Positions 16,882 to 26,078 are shown, counted from the first letter of the stretch. The stretch: DNA of 64,000 bases from Lysobacter panacisoli (GCF_009765165.1 NZ_VLNU01000001.1:434001-498000); one strand, 5' to 3'. Translations and numbers: made by a program. The notes: a model not told the origin generated them from the letters alone.

Positions 16882-18333
16882 TCAGCGCGCGGTTTCGTCG
16901 TCGAACTCGTCCAGGCAGGTCGCGAACAGTGCGACCGCCTCGTTGATCTCCGCCACCGACAGGGCGCAGTAGCCCAGCAGCAAACCCGCGCGATCCGGCG
17001 GCGCGAGGTAGTACGGGTGGATCGGATACAGCCCGAGCCCGAGGCTGCGAGCACGCGCGATGAACGCCTCACCCTGCGCGGCGGTGCGATCCTTCAGCCA
17101 CACCACCAGGTGCATGCCGGCGCGCGAATCGTTGATCTGCAAACGCCCGCGACTGCAACGCTGCAGGCCGCCGAGCAGCGCGGCGCGGCGTTCCTTCAAC
17201 GTCTTCCACGTGCGGCGCAGATGGCGCTCGAAACCGCCGTCGGCGATGAAGCGCGCCAGCGCAGCCTGCTCGATGCCGTTGGAACCGAAATCGTCCTGCC
17301 ACTTGGCGTTGACGAAATCGCCGCGCAGTCCCGCCGGCACCACCAGATAGCCCAGCCGCAGCGACGGGAACATCGCCTTGGAGAAGGTGCCGACGTAGAT
17401 CACGCGATCGCCTTCGTCGAGCGAGCGCAGCGCCGCGAGCGGGCGCGCGTCGTAGCGGAATTCGCCGTCGTAGTCGTCTTCGAGGATCCAGCTGCCGTTG
17501 CGTCGTGCGTAGTCGAGCAGCTGCAGTCGACGCGGCAACGACAGCACGGCACCACTGGGGAACTGGTGCGACGGTGTCACGCACACCAGCTTCGGCGCGG
17601 GCTGCGGCAACGCGTCGCAACGCAGTCCGTGCGCGTCGACCGGCAGCGTGCGCACGTTCGCACCGTGGATCTGCAGGGTTTCGCGCATCGCGGAGTAGTG
17701 GGGCTCTTCGAGCACCACGTCGTCGCCGACATCGAGCAGCACGCGCGCGGTCAGCGCCACCGCCTGCTGCGTGCCGTGGACGATAACCACATCCTGCGGC
17801 TGCGCCTGCACGCCGCGCCGGCGCGAGAGGTAATCGCATACCGCTTCGCGCAGCGCGGGCAGGCCCTGCGAGGCCGGATAGTTCGGCGAGGTGTACGCGG
17901 CGGCGTGGGCGAGTTCGCGCGCCCACGCACTGGTCAGCGCGGGATTGGTCAAAGGCACGCCGTACTGGAAGCCGTAGCGCACGCCGGGAATGTCGCGACC
18001 GGGAATGCGCAGGTGATCGTGGATGCGGCGCGCGCGCTGGGCGAACTGCGATTGCGGCGGCAGCGGCGCATCGACCGGATGCAGCGGCCGCGGCGACTGC
18101 AGCGGCGGCGTGACGTAGCTACCCGAGCCGACGCGGCCATCGACGAATCCCTCCGCCCTCAGCTGTTCGTACGCGGCCAGCACGGTGTTGCGCGACACGC
18201 CGAGATCGCGCGCGAGCTGACGCGTGGCCGGCAAGCGCGCGCCCTGGCTGACTCGGCCGGCGAAGACCGCGCCCTTCAGCGCCCGGGTCAGCTGTGCGTG
18301 CAGGGGGCCGCGACCGTCGAGCTGCAGATGCAT
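16882..18333 (-). CDS. MocR/PdxR-family transcriptional regulator (GntR HTH plus aminotransferase-like domain)
   Basis: A 483-residue MocR-type regulator. Residues 1-75 are a GntR-type winged helix (LPATRQLARDLGVSRNTVLAAYEQL). Residues from about 115 form a fold-type I aminotransferase-like domain that binds PLP, with the Schiff-base lysine in VGTFSKAMFPSLRLG. Family members sense PLP or amino-acid-like ligands and bind paired DNA repeats. It is transcribed away from the 4-TM protein gene at 18446, and the 112-bp gap contains a symmetric set of four ATTGGC elements likely to be its operator. Confidence 0.92.
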   Translation of the reverse strand: MHLQLDGRGPLHAQLTRALKGAVFAGRVSQGARLPATRQLARDLGVSRNTVLAAYEQLRAEGFVDGRVGSGSYVTPPLQSPRPLHPVDAPLPPQSQFAQRARRIHDHLRIPGRDIPGVRYGFQYGVPLTNPALTSAWARELAHAAAYTSPNYPASQGLPALREAVCDYLSRRRGVQAQPQDVVIVHGTQQAVALTARVLLDVGDDVVLEEPHYSAMRETLQIHGANVRTLPVDAHGLRCDALPQPAPKLVCVTPSHQFPSGAVLSLPRRLQLLDYARRNGSWILEDDYDGEFRYDARPLAALRSLDEGDRVIYVGTFSKAMFPSLRLGYLVVPAGLRGDFVNAKWQDDFGSNGIEQAALARFIADGGFERHLRRTWKTLKERRAALLGGLQRCSRGRLQINDSRAGMHLVVWLKDRTAAQGEAFIARARSLGLGLYPIHPYYLAPPDRAGLLLGYCALSVAEINEAVALFATCLDEFDDETAR

Positions 18334-18353
18334 GGCGATCTCCCGGGTGGACG

Positions 18354-18423
18354 ATTGGCCCCATTCAAGCGCCCCGAATTGGCCCTTGCCAGTGCCAATT
18401 GTTCACGGCTCCATAGGGCCAAT
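18354..18423. promoter_or_regulatory. Symmetric four-element operator (ATTGGC x2, GCCAAT x2)
   Basis: Four 6-bp elements lie between the divergent MocR and 4-TM genes. ATTGGC is at 18354-18359 and 18378-18383, 24 bp apart. Its inverse GCCAAT is at 18394-18399 and 18418-18423, again 24 bp apart. The set is symmetric about 18388.5. MocR proteins are known to bind direct repeats with spacing of this order; that this is the MocR site is an inference. Confidence 0.75.
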
Positions 18424-18445
18424 CCCTCGCAGGAGCGCGCCCCCC

Positions 18446-18946
18446 ATGAAAGCGACCGTCCGCACGGCCCTCTCCCTGCCCCGCGAGCGCCCCGCGACCT
18501 GGGTCTGGCTGCTCCTCGGCGGCCTCGCGGTGGGCAGCCTCGACCTGGTCTTCGCCATCGCCTGGTGGGCACCGTCGGGCACTGCGCCGATCCGCATCCC
18601 GCAGTCGATCGCATCGTGGGTGATCGGCCGCGACGCGGCCTTCGCCGGTGGCATGACCACCGCACTGTTCGGCGCCCTGCTCCACTACTACGTGATGACC
18701 GCGATCGTCGCGATCTACCACGTCGCCGCGCGCGACAACCCGGTGCTGCGCCGGCGTCCGCTGTTGATGGGCGCGCTGTACGGCGCGCTGTGGTTCACCG
18801 TCATCCACGTGATCGCGGTGCCGATGTTCTCCGCCGCGCCGCCGCGCCGCTTCCTGCTCGACTGGAACCTCGCCTGCCTGCTCGTGCACATGGTCGCGGT
18901 CGGCATTCCCGCCGCGCTGATGGCGCGCCGCTGGTACGGACGCTGA
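18446..18946 (+). CDS. Four-helix membrane protein, paralogue of 19972-20487
   Basis: A 166-residue inner membrane protein with four hydrophobic helices (LLLGGLAVGSLDLVFAIAW, LLHYYVMTAIVAIYHVA, LLMGALYGALWFTVIHVIAV and LLVHMVAVGIPAALMA). It shares topology and motifs with the protein at 19972-20487 (GRxAAFAGGxT, LYGxxxxxxxxFxVxP). The layout resembles YagU/DUF1440 proteins, but I am not sure of the family. The start at 18446 has AGGAG at 18431-18435. It is divergent from the MocR gene and shares its operator region. Confidence 0.8.
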   Translation: MKATVRTALSLPRERPATWVWLLLGGLAVGSLDLVFAIAWWAPSGTAPIRIPQSIASWVIGRDAAFAGGMTTALFGALLHYYVMTAIVAIYHVAARDNPVLRRRPLLMGALYGALWFTVIHVIAVPMFSAAPPRRFLLDWNLACLLVHMVAVGIPAALMARRWYGR

Positions 18947-19048
18947 CACCCGCGCCTCGTCGCGCACGACATCGAACGAACGGTTCTTCGCCTGCGTCGC
19001 CATCGCGCGGCGCAGGCGGCGTGCGTCCGCGTGCATGACTGCATCGCG

Positions 19049-19078
19049 ATTGGCTCTGCCCATGCGGCTCGAATTGGT
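19049..19078. promoter_or_regulatory. ATTGG direct repeat resembling the MocR operator half
   Basis: ATTGGC at 19049-19054 and ATTGGT at 19073-19078 are 24 bp apart. Over 39 aligned positions this segment matches 18352-18390 at 27, with both ATTGG cores exact. A single inverse element ACCAAT lies at 19114-19119. It lies upstream of the AraC-family gene, suggesting control by the neighbouring MocR regulator (inference). Confidence 0.6.
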
Positions 19079-19141
19079 TCTCCAAGTGACACCACCACGC
19101 GACTAGCGTGAGTACCAATCGATCCGAATCGCCGGAATGCC

Positions 19142-19984
19142 ATGTCCCTGCATTTCCTCGTCATGAACGATGCGAGCGCGCCACCGGAGATCCCGTGGCC
19201 GGCCGCGCATTGGCACCTGGTCCGCGGCAGCGGCGCGCACGTGTTGCCACTGCCGGCCGACTGGCCGTCGCTGTGGCTGGTGCTCGACGGTAACGTCACG
19301 CTGCATGCGCAGGACGCGCAGTGGTCGCTGCGCGCGGGTGAGGCGCAGCTGTGGCGTGCCGGTGCGCTGCGTGCGCGCACGTCCGCCGATGCACAGTGGT
19401 GGTGCCTGGCTGGACCGCTGCCGGAATGGAATCGTCGTTTCGCATCGACGCCGGACGAAGAACCGTTGCCGTGGCATCGCGATGCCGACGATGCGTTGCC
19501 GCGCGCACTCGAATGCCTCGCCGCCGACGAAACCGGCGCGGAAGATGCGCTCGTCGCGCTTCTCGCGAACGCGCAGCGCGATGTCGCCGCGCACCTGCCG
19601 CGCTGCCGCGGGCGCACGCTGCGCCATCGCCGGCAGACGCTGCTGCGCCTGCTGTACCTGCACCACCTGATGCGCTGTCACGTCGAGGCCGACGACGACA
19701 CGACCATCGACGTCGCCTGGCTCGCCGAGCGCGCCCATTACTCGCCGGGCCACCTGATCCGCCTGCATCGCGACGTGTTCGGCGAAACGCCGGGCGAGCA
19801 CGTCTCGCGACTGCGCGACGAACGTGCGTGGCAACTCGTGCGCGGCACCGATCTTCCGGTGGTCGCGATCACCCACAAGCTCGGCTTCGAAAGCCAGAGC
19901 GCCTTCTGCCGTGCCTTCAAGCACGCTTTCGGCATGACCGCGACGCAGGCGCGTCGCCTGGAGGATTCACCATGCGCGGCCTGA
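19142..19984 (+). CDS. AraC-family transcriptional regulator
   Basis: A 280-residue regulator. Residues 1-100 look like a cupin-type sensor (WHLVRGSGAHVLPLP, LRAGEAQLWRAG). Residues 180-275 form the double helix-turn-helix of AraC proteins (DVAWLAERAHYSPGHLIRLHRDVFGETPGEHV, read in parts, then VVAITHKLGFESQSAFCRAFKHAFGMT). The last 13 bp overlap the start of the second 4-TM gene, so the two are translated together. The usual AraC arrangement suggests it controls that gene. Confidence 0.9.
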   Translation: MSLHFLVMNDASAPPEIPWPAAHWHLVRGSGAHVLPLPADWPSLWLVLDGNVTLHAQDAQWSLRAGEAQLWRAGALRARTSADAQWWCLAGPLPEWNRRFASTPDEEPLPWHRDADDALPRALECLAADETGAEDALVALLANAQRDVAAHLPRCRGRTLRHRRQTLLRLLYLHHLMRCHVEADDDTTIDVAWLAERAHYSPGHLIRLHRDVFGETPGEHVSRLRDERAWQLVRGTDLPVVAITHKLGFESQSAFCRAFKHAFGMTATQARRLEDSPCAA

Positions 19985-20487
19985 CTTCGAGCGCTTTCCG
20001 CTGGGCAGTGGCGGGCGGCGTGCTCGCCGGCGCGCTCGACATGCTCTACGCCACGGGCTTCTGGGCGCTGCGCGACGTGCCGGCGCAACGCATTTTCCAG
20101 AGTGTGGCCGCCGGTCTGCTCGGACGCGCCGCATTTGCGGGTGGCGCGACGAGCGCGGTGCTCGGACTCGCGTTGCATTTCCTGATCGCCATCGCGATGG
20201 CGCTGGCCTATGCCTGGGTCGCGCGCGAGCTGCCAGCGCTGCGCAAACATCCGTGGCGCTACGGCGCGCTGTACGGCCTGGTGCTGTACGTCGTGATGAG
20301 TTTCATCGTCGTGCCGCTCTCGGCATCGCCGCGCGGCGGATCGATGCCGACCTCGTGGATCGTGTGCAGCGTGATCGCGCACGTCGTGCTGGTCGGCTGG
20401 CCATGCGCCTGGTTCGCACGACGCGGCTGGAACGGCGGCTGGAACGGCACGCCGCCGATAGCGCCGCTCGCACGCGCGACGTCGTAG
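19972..20487 (+). CDS. Four-helix membrane protein, paralogue of 18446-18946
   Basis: A 171-residue membrane protein with four helices (AVAGGVLAGALDMLYATGFWA, LGLALHFLIAIAMALAYAWVA, LYGLVLYVVMSFIVVPLSA and VCSVIAHVVLVGWPCAWFA). It aligns end to end with the 18446 protein; GRAAFAGGATSAVLGLALHF corresponds to GRDAAFAGGMTTALFGALLH. The ATG at 19972 is preceded by GAGGATTC and lies inside the AraC gene. Function unknown; YagU/DUF1440-like layout is possible. Confidence 0.82.
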   Translation: MRGLTSSAFRWAVAGGVLAGALDMLYATGFWALRDVPAQRIFQSVAAGLLGRAAFAGGATSAVLGLALHFLIAIAMALAYAWVARELPALRKHPWRYGALYGLVLYVVMSFIVVPLSASPRGGSMPTSWIVCSVIAHVVLVGWPCAWFARRGWNGGWNGTPPIAPLARATS

Positions 20488-20586
20488 CGACGTCGCTCTC
20501 TCTCGCACGACTGCGGAGGCCTTTCGCGGGGCCGGTGCGCGCACGCGTCCCGCATGCATGGAGCGCGCAACCACATGGAGAACGCC

Positions 20587-21060
20587 ATGAACGCTGTGAA
20601 GTCCCTGATGTTCCCGCTGGCGATCCTGTCCGTCCTTGCCGCCGCCCCGGCGGTGGCCGGCCAGTGCAAGAAGATCCACGCCGACCTGGACGAGGTTTCG
20701 TCCACGACCGGCTGCAATGCGGGCCTGTCCTCGTGTTTCCTCGGCGTGGTCGACGGAAACCACGGCCTGCGCGGCACCTCGCACTTCGCCGCCGACAGCG
20801 CGGTGTCGACCAGCCCGGCGACGTCGCCGAACTTCATCATCTACAGCGGCCCGTTCGAGTACCGCACCGCACGCGGCACGATCACCGCGCGCGAGACCGG
20901 CGTGACCACGCGCGGCCCGGAAGGCGTGGTCACGGCCTATCAGGAAATCGTGTCCGCCACCGGCGTGTTCGCCGGATCGACCGGACACTTCTTCGTCAGT
21001 GGACACAAGACGGGCGGCACCGTGGAGACGTTCGTCAACGGCGAGATCTGCCGGCCCTGA
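20587..21060 (+). CDS. Secreted protein of unknown function
   Basis: A 157-residue exported protein. The ATG at 20587 has GGAGA upstream and starts a clear signal peptide (MNAVKSLMFPLAILSVLAAA, cleavage near AVAG-QCKK); two ATGs at 20554 and 20575 are less likely starts. The mature part has an early CNAGLSSCFLGVVDGNHGL stretch and ends GTVETFVNGEICRP, with four cysteines that could form two disulfides. I recognise no family. A good terminator follows. Confidence 0.75.
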   Translation: MNAVKSLMFPLAILSVLAAAPAVAGQCKKIHADLDEVSSTTGCNAGLSSCFLGVVDGNHGLRGTSHFAADSAVSTSPATSPNFIIYSGPFEYRTARGTITARETGVTTRGPEGVVTAYQEIVSATGVFAGSTGHFFVSGHKTGGTVETFVNGEICRP

Positions 21061-21085
21061 GCCGGACGCGATCGCCATTCCCCAC

Positions 21086-21118
21086 CCCTCTCCCGTTCGC
21101 GGGAGAGGGCTATTTTTT
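21086..21118 (+). terminator. Rho-independent terminator of the secreted-protein gene
   Basis: CCCTCTCCCG (21086-21095) and CGGGAGAGGG (21100-21109) form a perfect 10-bp stem with loop TTCG, followed by CTATTTTTT. The T run ends at the stop codon of the convergent pntB gene. Confidence 0.92.
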
Positions 21119-22509
21119 CAGTGGCCGCCGCCGTCGAGCGCCTTGAGTTCGCTGACCAGCGCGCTCGCCATCTCAGCACCGTCGCCGTAGAGCATGCGCG
21201 TGTTGTCCTGATAGAACAGCGCGTTCTCGATGCCGGCGAAACCGGTGCCCTTGCCGCGCTTGATGACGATGGTGTTCCTCGAGTTGGACACATCGAGGAT
21301 CGGCATACCGTAGATCGGCGACGCCGGATCGGTCTTCGCCACGGGATTCACCACGTCGTTGGCGCCGATCACCAGCGACACGTCGGTGTTGGGGAATTCC
21401 GGGTTGATGTCGTCCATGTCGGCGATCAAGTCGTACGGCACGCCGGCTTCGGCGAGCAGCACGTTCATGTGTCCCGGCATGCGGCCGGCGACCGGATGGA
21501 TCGCGAACTTCACCTTCACGCCGCGCTCGATCAGCTTCTGCGTGAGCTCCCAGATCTTGTGCTGCGCCTGCGCCACGGCCATGCCGTAACCGGGCACGAT
21601 CACCACGCGCTCGGCGTAGGCCATCATCGCGGCGACGTCGCCCGCTTCGATCGGCTTCTGCGAACCGCTGATTTCCTGCGCCTGTCCACCGCCGCCGAAG
21701 TTGGAGAACAGCACGTTGCGGATCGGCCGGTTCATCGCCTTGGCCATCAGCTGGGTCAGCAGCGTACCGGCCGCACCGACCATCGTGCCGGCGATGATCA
21801 GCGCCTCGTTGCCCAGCACGTAGCCTTCGAAGGCCACCGCCAGACCGGTGAGCGCGTTGTACAGCGAGATCACCACCGGCATGTCGGCGCCGCCGATGGG
21901 CAGCGTCATCAGCACGCCCAGCGCGAGCGCCAGCACGAAGAAGGCGATGATCGCCGGCACCGAGAGCGTGTGCACGACGATGCCGCCGAGCACCACCATC
22001 GCCACGAACACGGCGAGGTTGAACAGCTGCTGGCCCGGGAACACCACGCGCTTGTCGAGGCGTCCGTCGAGCTTGGCCCAGGCGATGATCGAACCCGACA
22101 GCGACACCGCGCCGATGGCCGCGCCGACGACGGCGAGCACGAGCGAAGTGATGGAAGGCGCCGTACCTTCGCCGGAGAAACGCAGCAGTTCCACCGCGCC
22201 GATGGCCGCGGCCGAGCCGCCGCCCATGCCGTTGTACAGCGCGACCATCTGCGGCATGTCGGTGATGGCGACCTTCTTGCCGGAGATCCACGCCGCCGCG
22301 GTGCCGATGACCAGCGCGGTCACGATCAGCGGCAGGTTGTGCAGTCCGGGCAGCAGGAACGTCGCCGCGGTGGCGATCACCATGCCCAGTCCGGCCCAGC
22401 GGATACCGCTGCGCGCGGTCACCGGCGAGGCCATGCGCTGCAGGCCGAGCAGGAACAACGTGGCGGCGACGAAGTAGCTGGCCGAGGCGATCCAGACCAG
22501 CGCACTCAT
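21118..22509 (-). CDS. pntB: NAD(P) transhydrogenase subunit beta
   Basis: Beta subunit of the proton-translocating transhydrogenase, 463 residues. It combines about eight or nine membrane helices (domain II) with the NADP(H)-binding domain III at the C-terminus. Domain III motifs are clear: VPGYGMAVAQAQHKIWEL, HPVAGRMPGHMNVLLAEAGV and VIGANDVVNPVAKTDPASPI. The same frame stays open for 3.6 kb upstream, but the ATG at 22509 gives the normal N-terminus and overlaps the pntAb stop (ATGA). The soluble alpha subunit is encoded 2.3 kb away on the opposite strand. Confidence 0.95.
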   Translation of the reverse strand: MSALVWIASASYFVAATLFLLGLQRMASPVTARSGIRWAGLGMVIATAATFLLPGLHNLPLIVTALVIGTAAAWISGKKVAITDMPQMVALYNGMGGGSAAAIGAVELLRFSGEGTAPSITSLVLAVVGAAIGAVSLSGSIIAWAKLDGRLDKRVVFPGQQLFNLAVFVAMVVLGGIVVHTLSVPAIIAFFVLALALGVLMTLPIGGADMPVVISLYNALTGLAVAFEGYVLGNEALIIAGTMVGAAGTLLTQLMAKAMNRPIRNVLFSNFGGGGQAQEISGSQKPIEAGDVAAMMAYAERVVIVPGYGMAVAQAQHKIWELTQKLIERGVKVKFAIHPVAGRMPGHMNVLLAEAGVPYDLIADMDDINPEFPNTDVSLVIGANDVVNPVAKTDPASPIYGMPILDVSNSRNTIVIKRGKGTGFAGIENALFYQDNTRMLYGDGAEMASALVSELKALDGGGH

Positions 22510-22808
22510 GCGCCGCCCCCCGGCTTGCGGCTGCTCTTGAACATCTCGAGCATGCGTTCGGTGACCACGTAGCCGCCGGCGGCGTTGCCCGCGCCCAGCA
22601 GCACGGCGACGAAGCCGATGATCTTTTCCAGAGTCGTGTCGGCGTGGCCGAGGACGACCATCGCGCCGATCAGGACGATGCCGTGGATGAAGTTGGAGCC
22701 CGACATCAGCGGCGTGTGCAGGATCACCGGCACGCGCGAGATGATCACGTGGCCGGCGATCGCCGCCAGCATGAAGATGTACAGCGCCACGATCCCGTCG
22801 CCCATCAT
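22506..22808 (-). CDS. pntAb: NAD(P) transhydrogenase alpha subunit, membrane part (alpha 2)
   Basis: A 100-residue protein matching the membrane domain of the alpha subunit in organisms where alpha is split. About three helices are visible (GIVALYIFMLAAIAGHVII, FIHGIVLIGAMVVLGH and IIGFVAVLLGAGNAAGGYVV). The ATG at 22808 is chosen by family length; ATGs at 22805 and 22835 are alternatives. It is coupled to pntB by an ATGA overlap. Confidence 0.9.
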   Translation of the reverse strand: MMGDGIVALYIFMLAAIAGHVIISRVPVILHTPLMSGSNFIHGIVLIGAMVVLGHADTTLEKIIGFVAVLLGAGNAAGGYVVTERMLEMFKSSRKPGGGA

Positions 22809-22942
22809 CCATCCCCATCGAATTGTCTTCCGCATCATAACCGCCGATGAACGCGGCGCCAGCGCTGTCAACCGCTCCGGCGCGCGGGCGTTGTCCCTCC
22901 TGACGCGGCCCACTCCGGGCCGGCCCCTGAGGAGAGACCTGG

Positions 22943-23290
22943 ATGAAGCTCGCAACGCGCCGGCTGCTGACGGTTGCACTCGCACTGGGATTGACCGGCA
23001 TGGCCGCGGCGGCCACGGCCGGGGACTTCGGCGACCGGGTCGACCGCCGGATGGACCACAAGGGCGAACGCGTCGACGCGCGCCTGGACCACAAGGGCAA
23101 CCGCATCGACCATCGCCTGGACCTGCGCGCGAATCGCCAGGCCGCGCTGGGCCATGTTCGCAACGCCGTGCGCCTGGACCGCAAGGGCGACCGCATCGAC
23201 CACCGGCTGGACCGTCGCGGCGACCTCGCGCAGGCGCGCTGGGACCGTCGCGGTGATCGCTTCGACCGCCGCTGGGATCGCTGGTACTGA
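22943..23290 (+). CDS. Exported charged repeat protein
   Basis: A 115-residue protein with a signal peptide (to about AAATA-GDF) and a mature part made almost entirely of Asp/Arg/Lys repeats. The unit is close to RLDHKGNRIDHR: copies read RMDHKGERVDAR, RLDHKGNRIDHR, RLDRKGDRIDHR and RWDRRGDRFDRR. The repeats alternate acidic and basic residues and probably form a charged helix. GAGGAGAG lies before the ATG. It precedes an ECF sigma factor gene by 20 bp. I know no function for this family. Confidence 0.75.
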   Translation: MKLATRRLLTVALALGLTGMAAAATAGDFGDRVDRRMDHKGERVDARLDHKGNRIDHRLDLRANRQAALGHVRNAVRLDRKGDRIDHRLDRRGDLAQARWDRRGDRFDRRWDRWY

Positions 23291-23310
23291 GCCTTGAGGC
23301 CCAACGCCGT

Positions 23311-23922
23311 ATGCTCCGACGCGTGAACCGCGCGACCGACGACGACCTGCCGACCGCATCGGCGGCCGAGGCCCATGCGAGCGTCGCCTCCGAGGAGGCG
23401 GCGCCCGTGCGGCTGCCGGCGTCGCTGGAGGAATTCCTCGCCGGCATCGGCACGCGCGCGTTCCGCTTCGCCGAACTCGGCCTGCGCCATCGCGACGATG
23501 CGCTCGATGCGGTGCAGGACGCGATGATGAAGATGCTGGCGTACCGCGACCGGCCCGCGCAGGAATGGACGCCGCTGTTCTGGAGCATCCTGCGCAGCCG
23601 CGTCGTCGACGTGCAGCGGCGGCGCTCGTTCCGCCTGCGCTGGCTGATGCCGGCGTCGGAGCGCGACGACACCGCGCTGGACTGGGCCGACGATGCGCCC
23701 GATCCCGCCCGCGCCCACGACGGGCGCGAGGCCTACGGCAAGCTGGCCGATGCGCTGGCGACACTGCCGCGCCGGCAACGCGAGGCCTTCAGCCTGCGCG
23801 TGCTGGAAGAACTCGACGTCGCCACGACCGCGCGGGCGATGGGTTGCAGCGAAGGCGCGGTGAAGACCCATCTGTCGCGTGCGCGCGAAGCGCTGCAGCG
23901 GCAACTGGAGGATTGGCGATGA
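23311..23922 (+). CDS. ECF-type RNA polymerase sigma factor
   Basis: A 203-residue sigma-70 family factor of the ECF group. Region 2 spans about residues 50-95 (LRHRDDALDAVQDAMMKMLAY and FWSILRSRVVDVQRRR). Region 4 spans 145-200 (LATLPRRQREAFSLRVLEEL and ATTARAMGCSEGAVKTHLSRAREAL, read in parts). The Ala/Glu-rich first 40 residues may be partly untranslated; a GTG at 23323 is an alternative start. It overlaps the DUF3619 gene (ATGA), which probably encodes its partner. Confidence 0.9.
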   Translation: MLRRVNRATDDDLPTASAAEAHASVASEEAAPVRLPASLEEFLAGIGTRAFRFAELGLRHRDDALDAVQDAMMKMLAYRDRPAQEWTPLFWSILRSRVVDVQRRRSFRLRWLMPASERDDTALDWADDAPDPARAHDGREAYGKLADALATLPRRQREAFSLRVLEELDVATTARAMGCSEGAVKTHLSRAREALQRQLEDWR

Positions 23923-24326
23923 ACCCCGGCAACGACCCCATGAACGACTCCCGCTCCAACGATGCCCGCTTCGACCAGGCGATGCGCGACCTGCACGCGC
24001 AGTCGCTGTCGCAGGTGTCCTCCGCCACCCGCGCCCGCCTGCGCGTGGCGCGCCATGCCGCGGCCACGCCGGTCGGCGCGCGCGACGCGCGTCCCGGTCC
24101 GCGCTGGATGCTGGCCAGCGGTATCGCCGCGGTCTGCGCGCTGGTGATCGGCCTGCAGCTGCGACCGGACGTCGCATCGCCGACCACGCCGTCCGCGCCC
24201 ACGATCGCCGCAGCGCCGACGATCGCCTACGACACCGACACCGCACTCGCGGTGCTCGACGAGAACCCCGACCTGTACCTGTGGCTGGCCTCGAACGACG
24301 ACGCCGTGCCGAGCCTGGAGCACTGA
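23919..24326 (+). CDS. DUF3619-type single-pass membrane protein, possible anti-sigma partner
   Basis: A 135-residue protein with a cytoplasmic N-terminal half, one membrane helix (WMLASGIAAVCALVIGLQL, about residues 63-81) and a short periplasmic C-terminal part ending LYLWLASNDDAVPSLEH. Size, topology and its ATGA overlap with the sigma factor gene suggest a regulator of that sigma factor. I see no zinc-binding anti-sigma motif, so this role is inferred. Confidence 0.78.
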   Translation: MNPGNDPMNDSRSNDARFDQAMRDLHAQSLSQVSSATRARLRVARHAAATPVGARDARPGPRWMLASGIAAVCALVIGLQLRPDVASPTTPSAPTIAAAPTIAYDTDTALAVLDENPDLYLWLASNDDAVPSLEH

Positions 24327-24327
24327 C

Positions 24328-24771
24328 ATGCGCCGCACCGCCTCTGCCTTCCTCTTCGTCGCGATGCTGGCCGCCGCGCCGGCCTTCGCGGCCGATCCGG
24401 CCCTGCCGGCCTGGGACCAGCTGACGCCGGCGCAGCGCGAATCGCTGATCGCACCGGTCCGCGACCGCTGGAACACACAGCCCGACGAGCGCCAGCGCAT
24501 GCTCGACCGCGCCCAGCGCTGGCAGCAGATGACGCCCGAGCAGCGCCAGCGCGCGCGCCACGGCATGCAGCGCTGGGAGCACATGAACCCCGAGCAGCGC
24601 GAGCAGATGCGCGCGCTCTACGGAAAGATGCGCACGCTCGACGAGAACCAGCGTCGCGAGCTCAAGGCGCAGTGGCGCGCGATGACGCCCGAGCAACGTC
24701 GCGCCTGGGTGCAGGCCAATCCGGCACCGCCGGAGCCGCGCCCGGCCCCGCCCCCGCCGCCGCGCGACTGA
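24328..24771 (+). CDS. DUF3106 exported protein
   Basis: A 147-residue exported protein with signal peptide (to AAPAFA-ADP). The mature part is a row of helical units with the phrase MTPEQRQR or MNPEQREQ repeated about every 17 residues, typical of DUF3106. A Pro-rich tail (PAPPEPRPAPPPPP) ends it. It begins 1 bp after the DUF3619 gene. With the sigma factor and repeat protein it probably forms one envelope-stress operon. Confidence 0.82.
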   Translation: MRRTASAFLFVAMLAAAPAFAADPALPAWDQLTPAQRESLIAPVRDRWNTQPDERQRMLDRAQRWQQMTPEQRQRARHGMQRWEHMNPEQREQMRALYGKMRTLDENQRRELKAQWRAMTPEQRRAWVQANPAPPEPRPAPPPPPRD

Positions 24772-24843
24772 TCCGCGATCCTCCGTCGCACCGGTCGCAC
24801 GGCATCCGCTAGGATGCGGGACAACCGGTTCGGGGAGCGGAGC

Positions 24844-25968
<1,125 letters not shown>

Positions 25969-26052
25969 CGGGCGCCGCGCGGGAGTCCCCACGGGATTCG
26001 ATCGGCGCCTGAAGCGCCGGCCGTGACGCTTTTTCCGCCACCCCTCGACGCG

Positions 26053-26078
26053 AAAAGCGCCGCCTCTGGCGCTTTTTT
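26053..26078 (+). terminator. Bidirectional terminator, array unit 2
   Basis: AAAAGCGCC (26053-26061) and GGCGCTTTT (26068-26076) form a 9-bp stem with loop GCCTCT; T run to 26078 on the plus strand and four A bases before it. It is probably the main stop for pntA. Confidence 0.85.
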
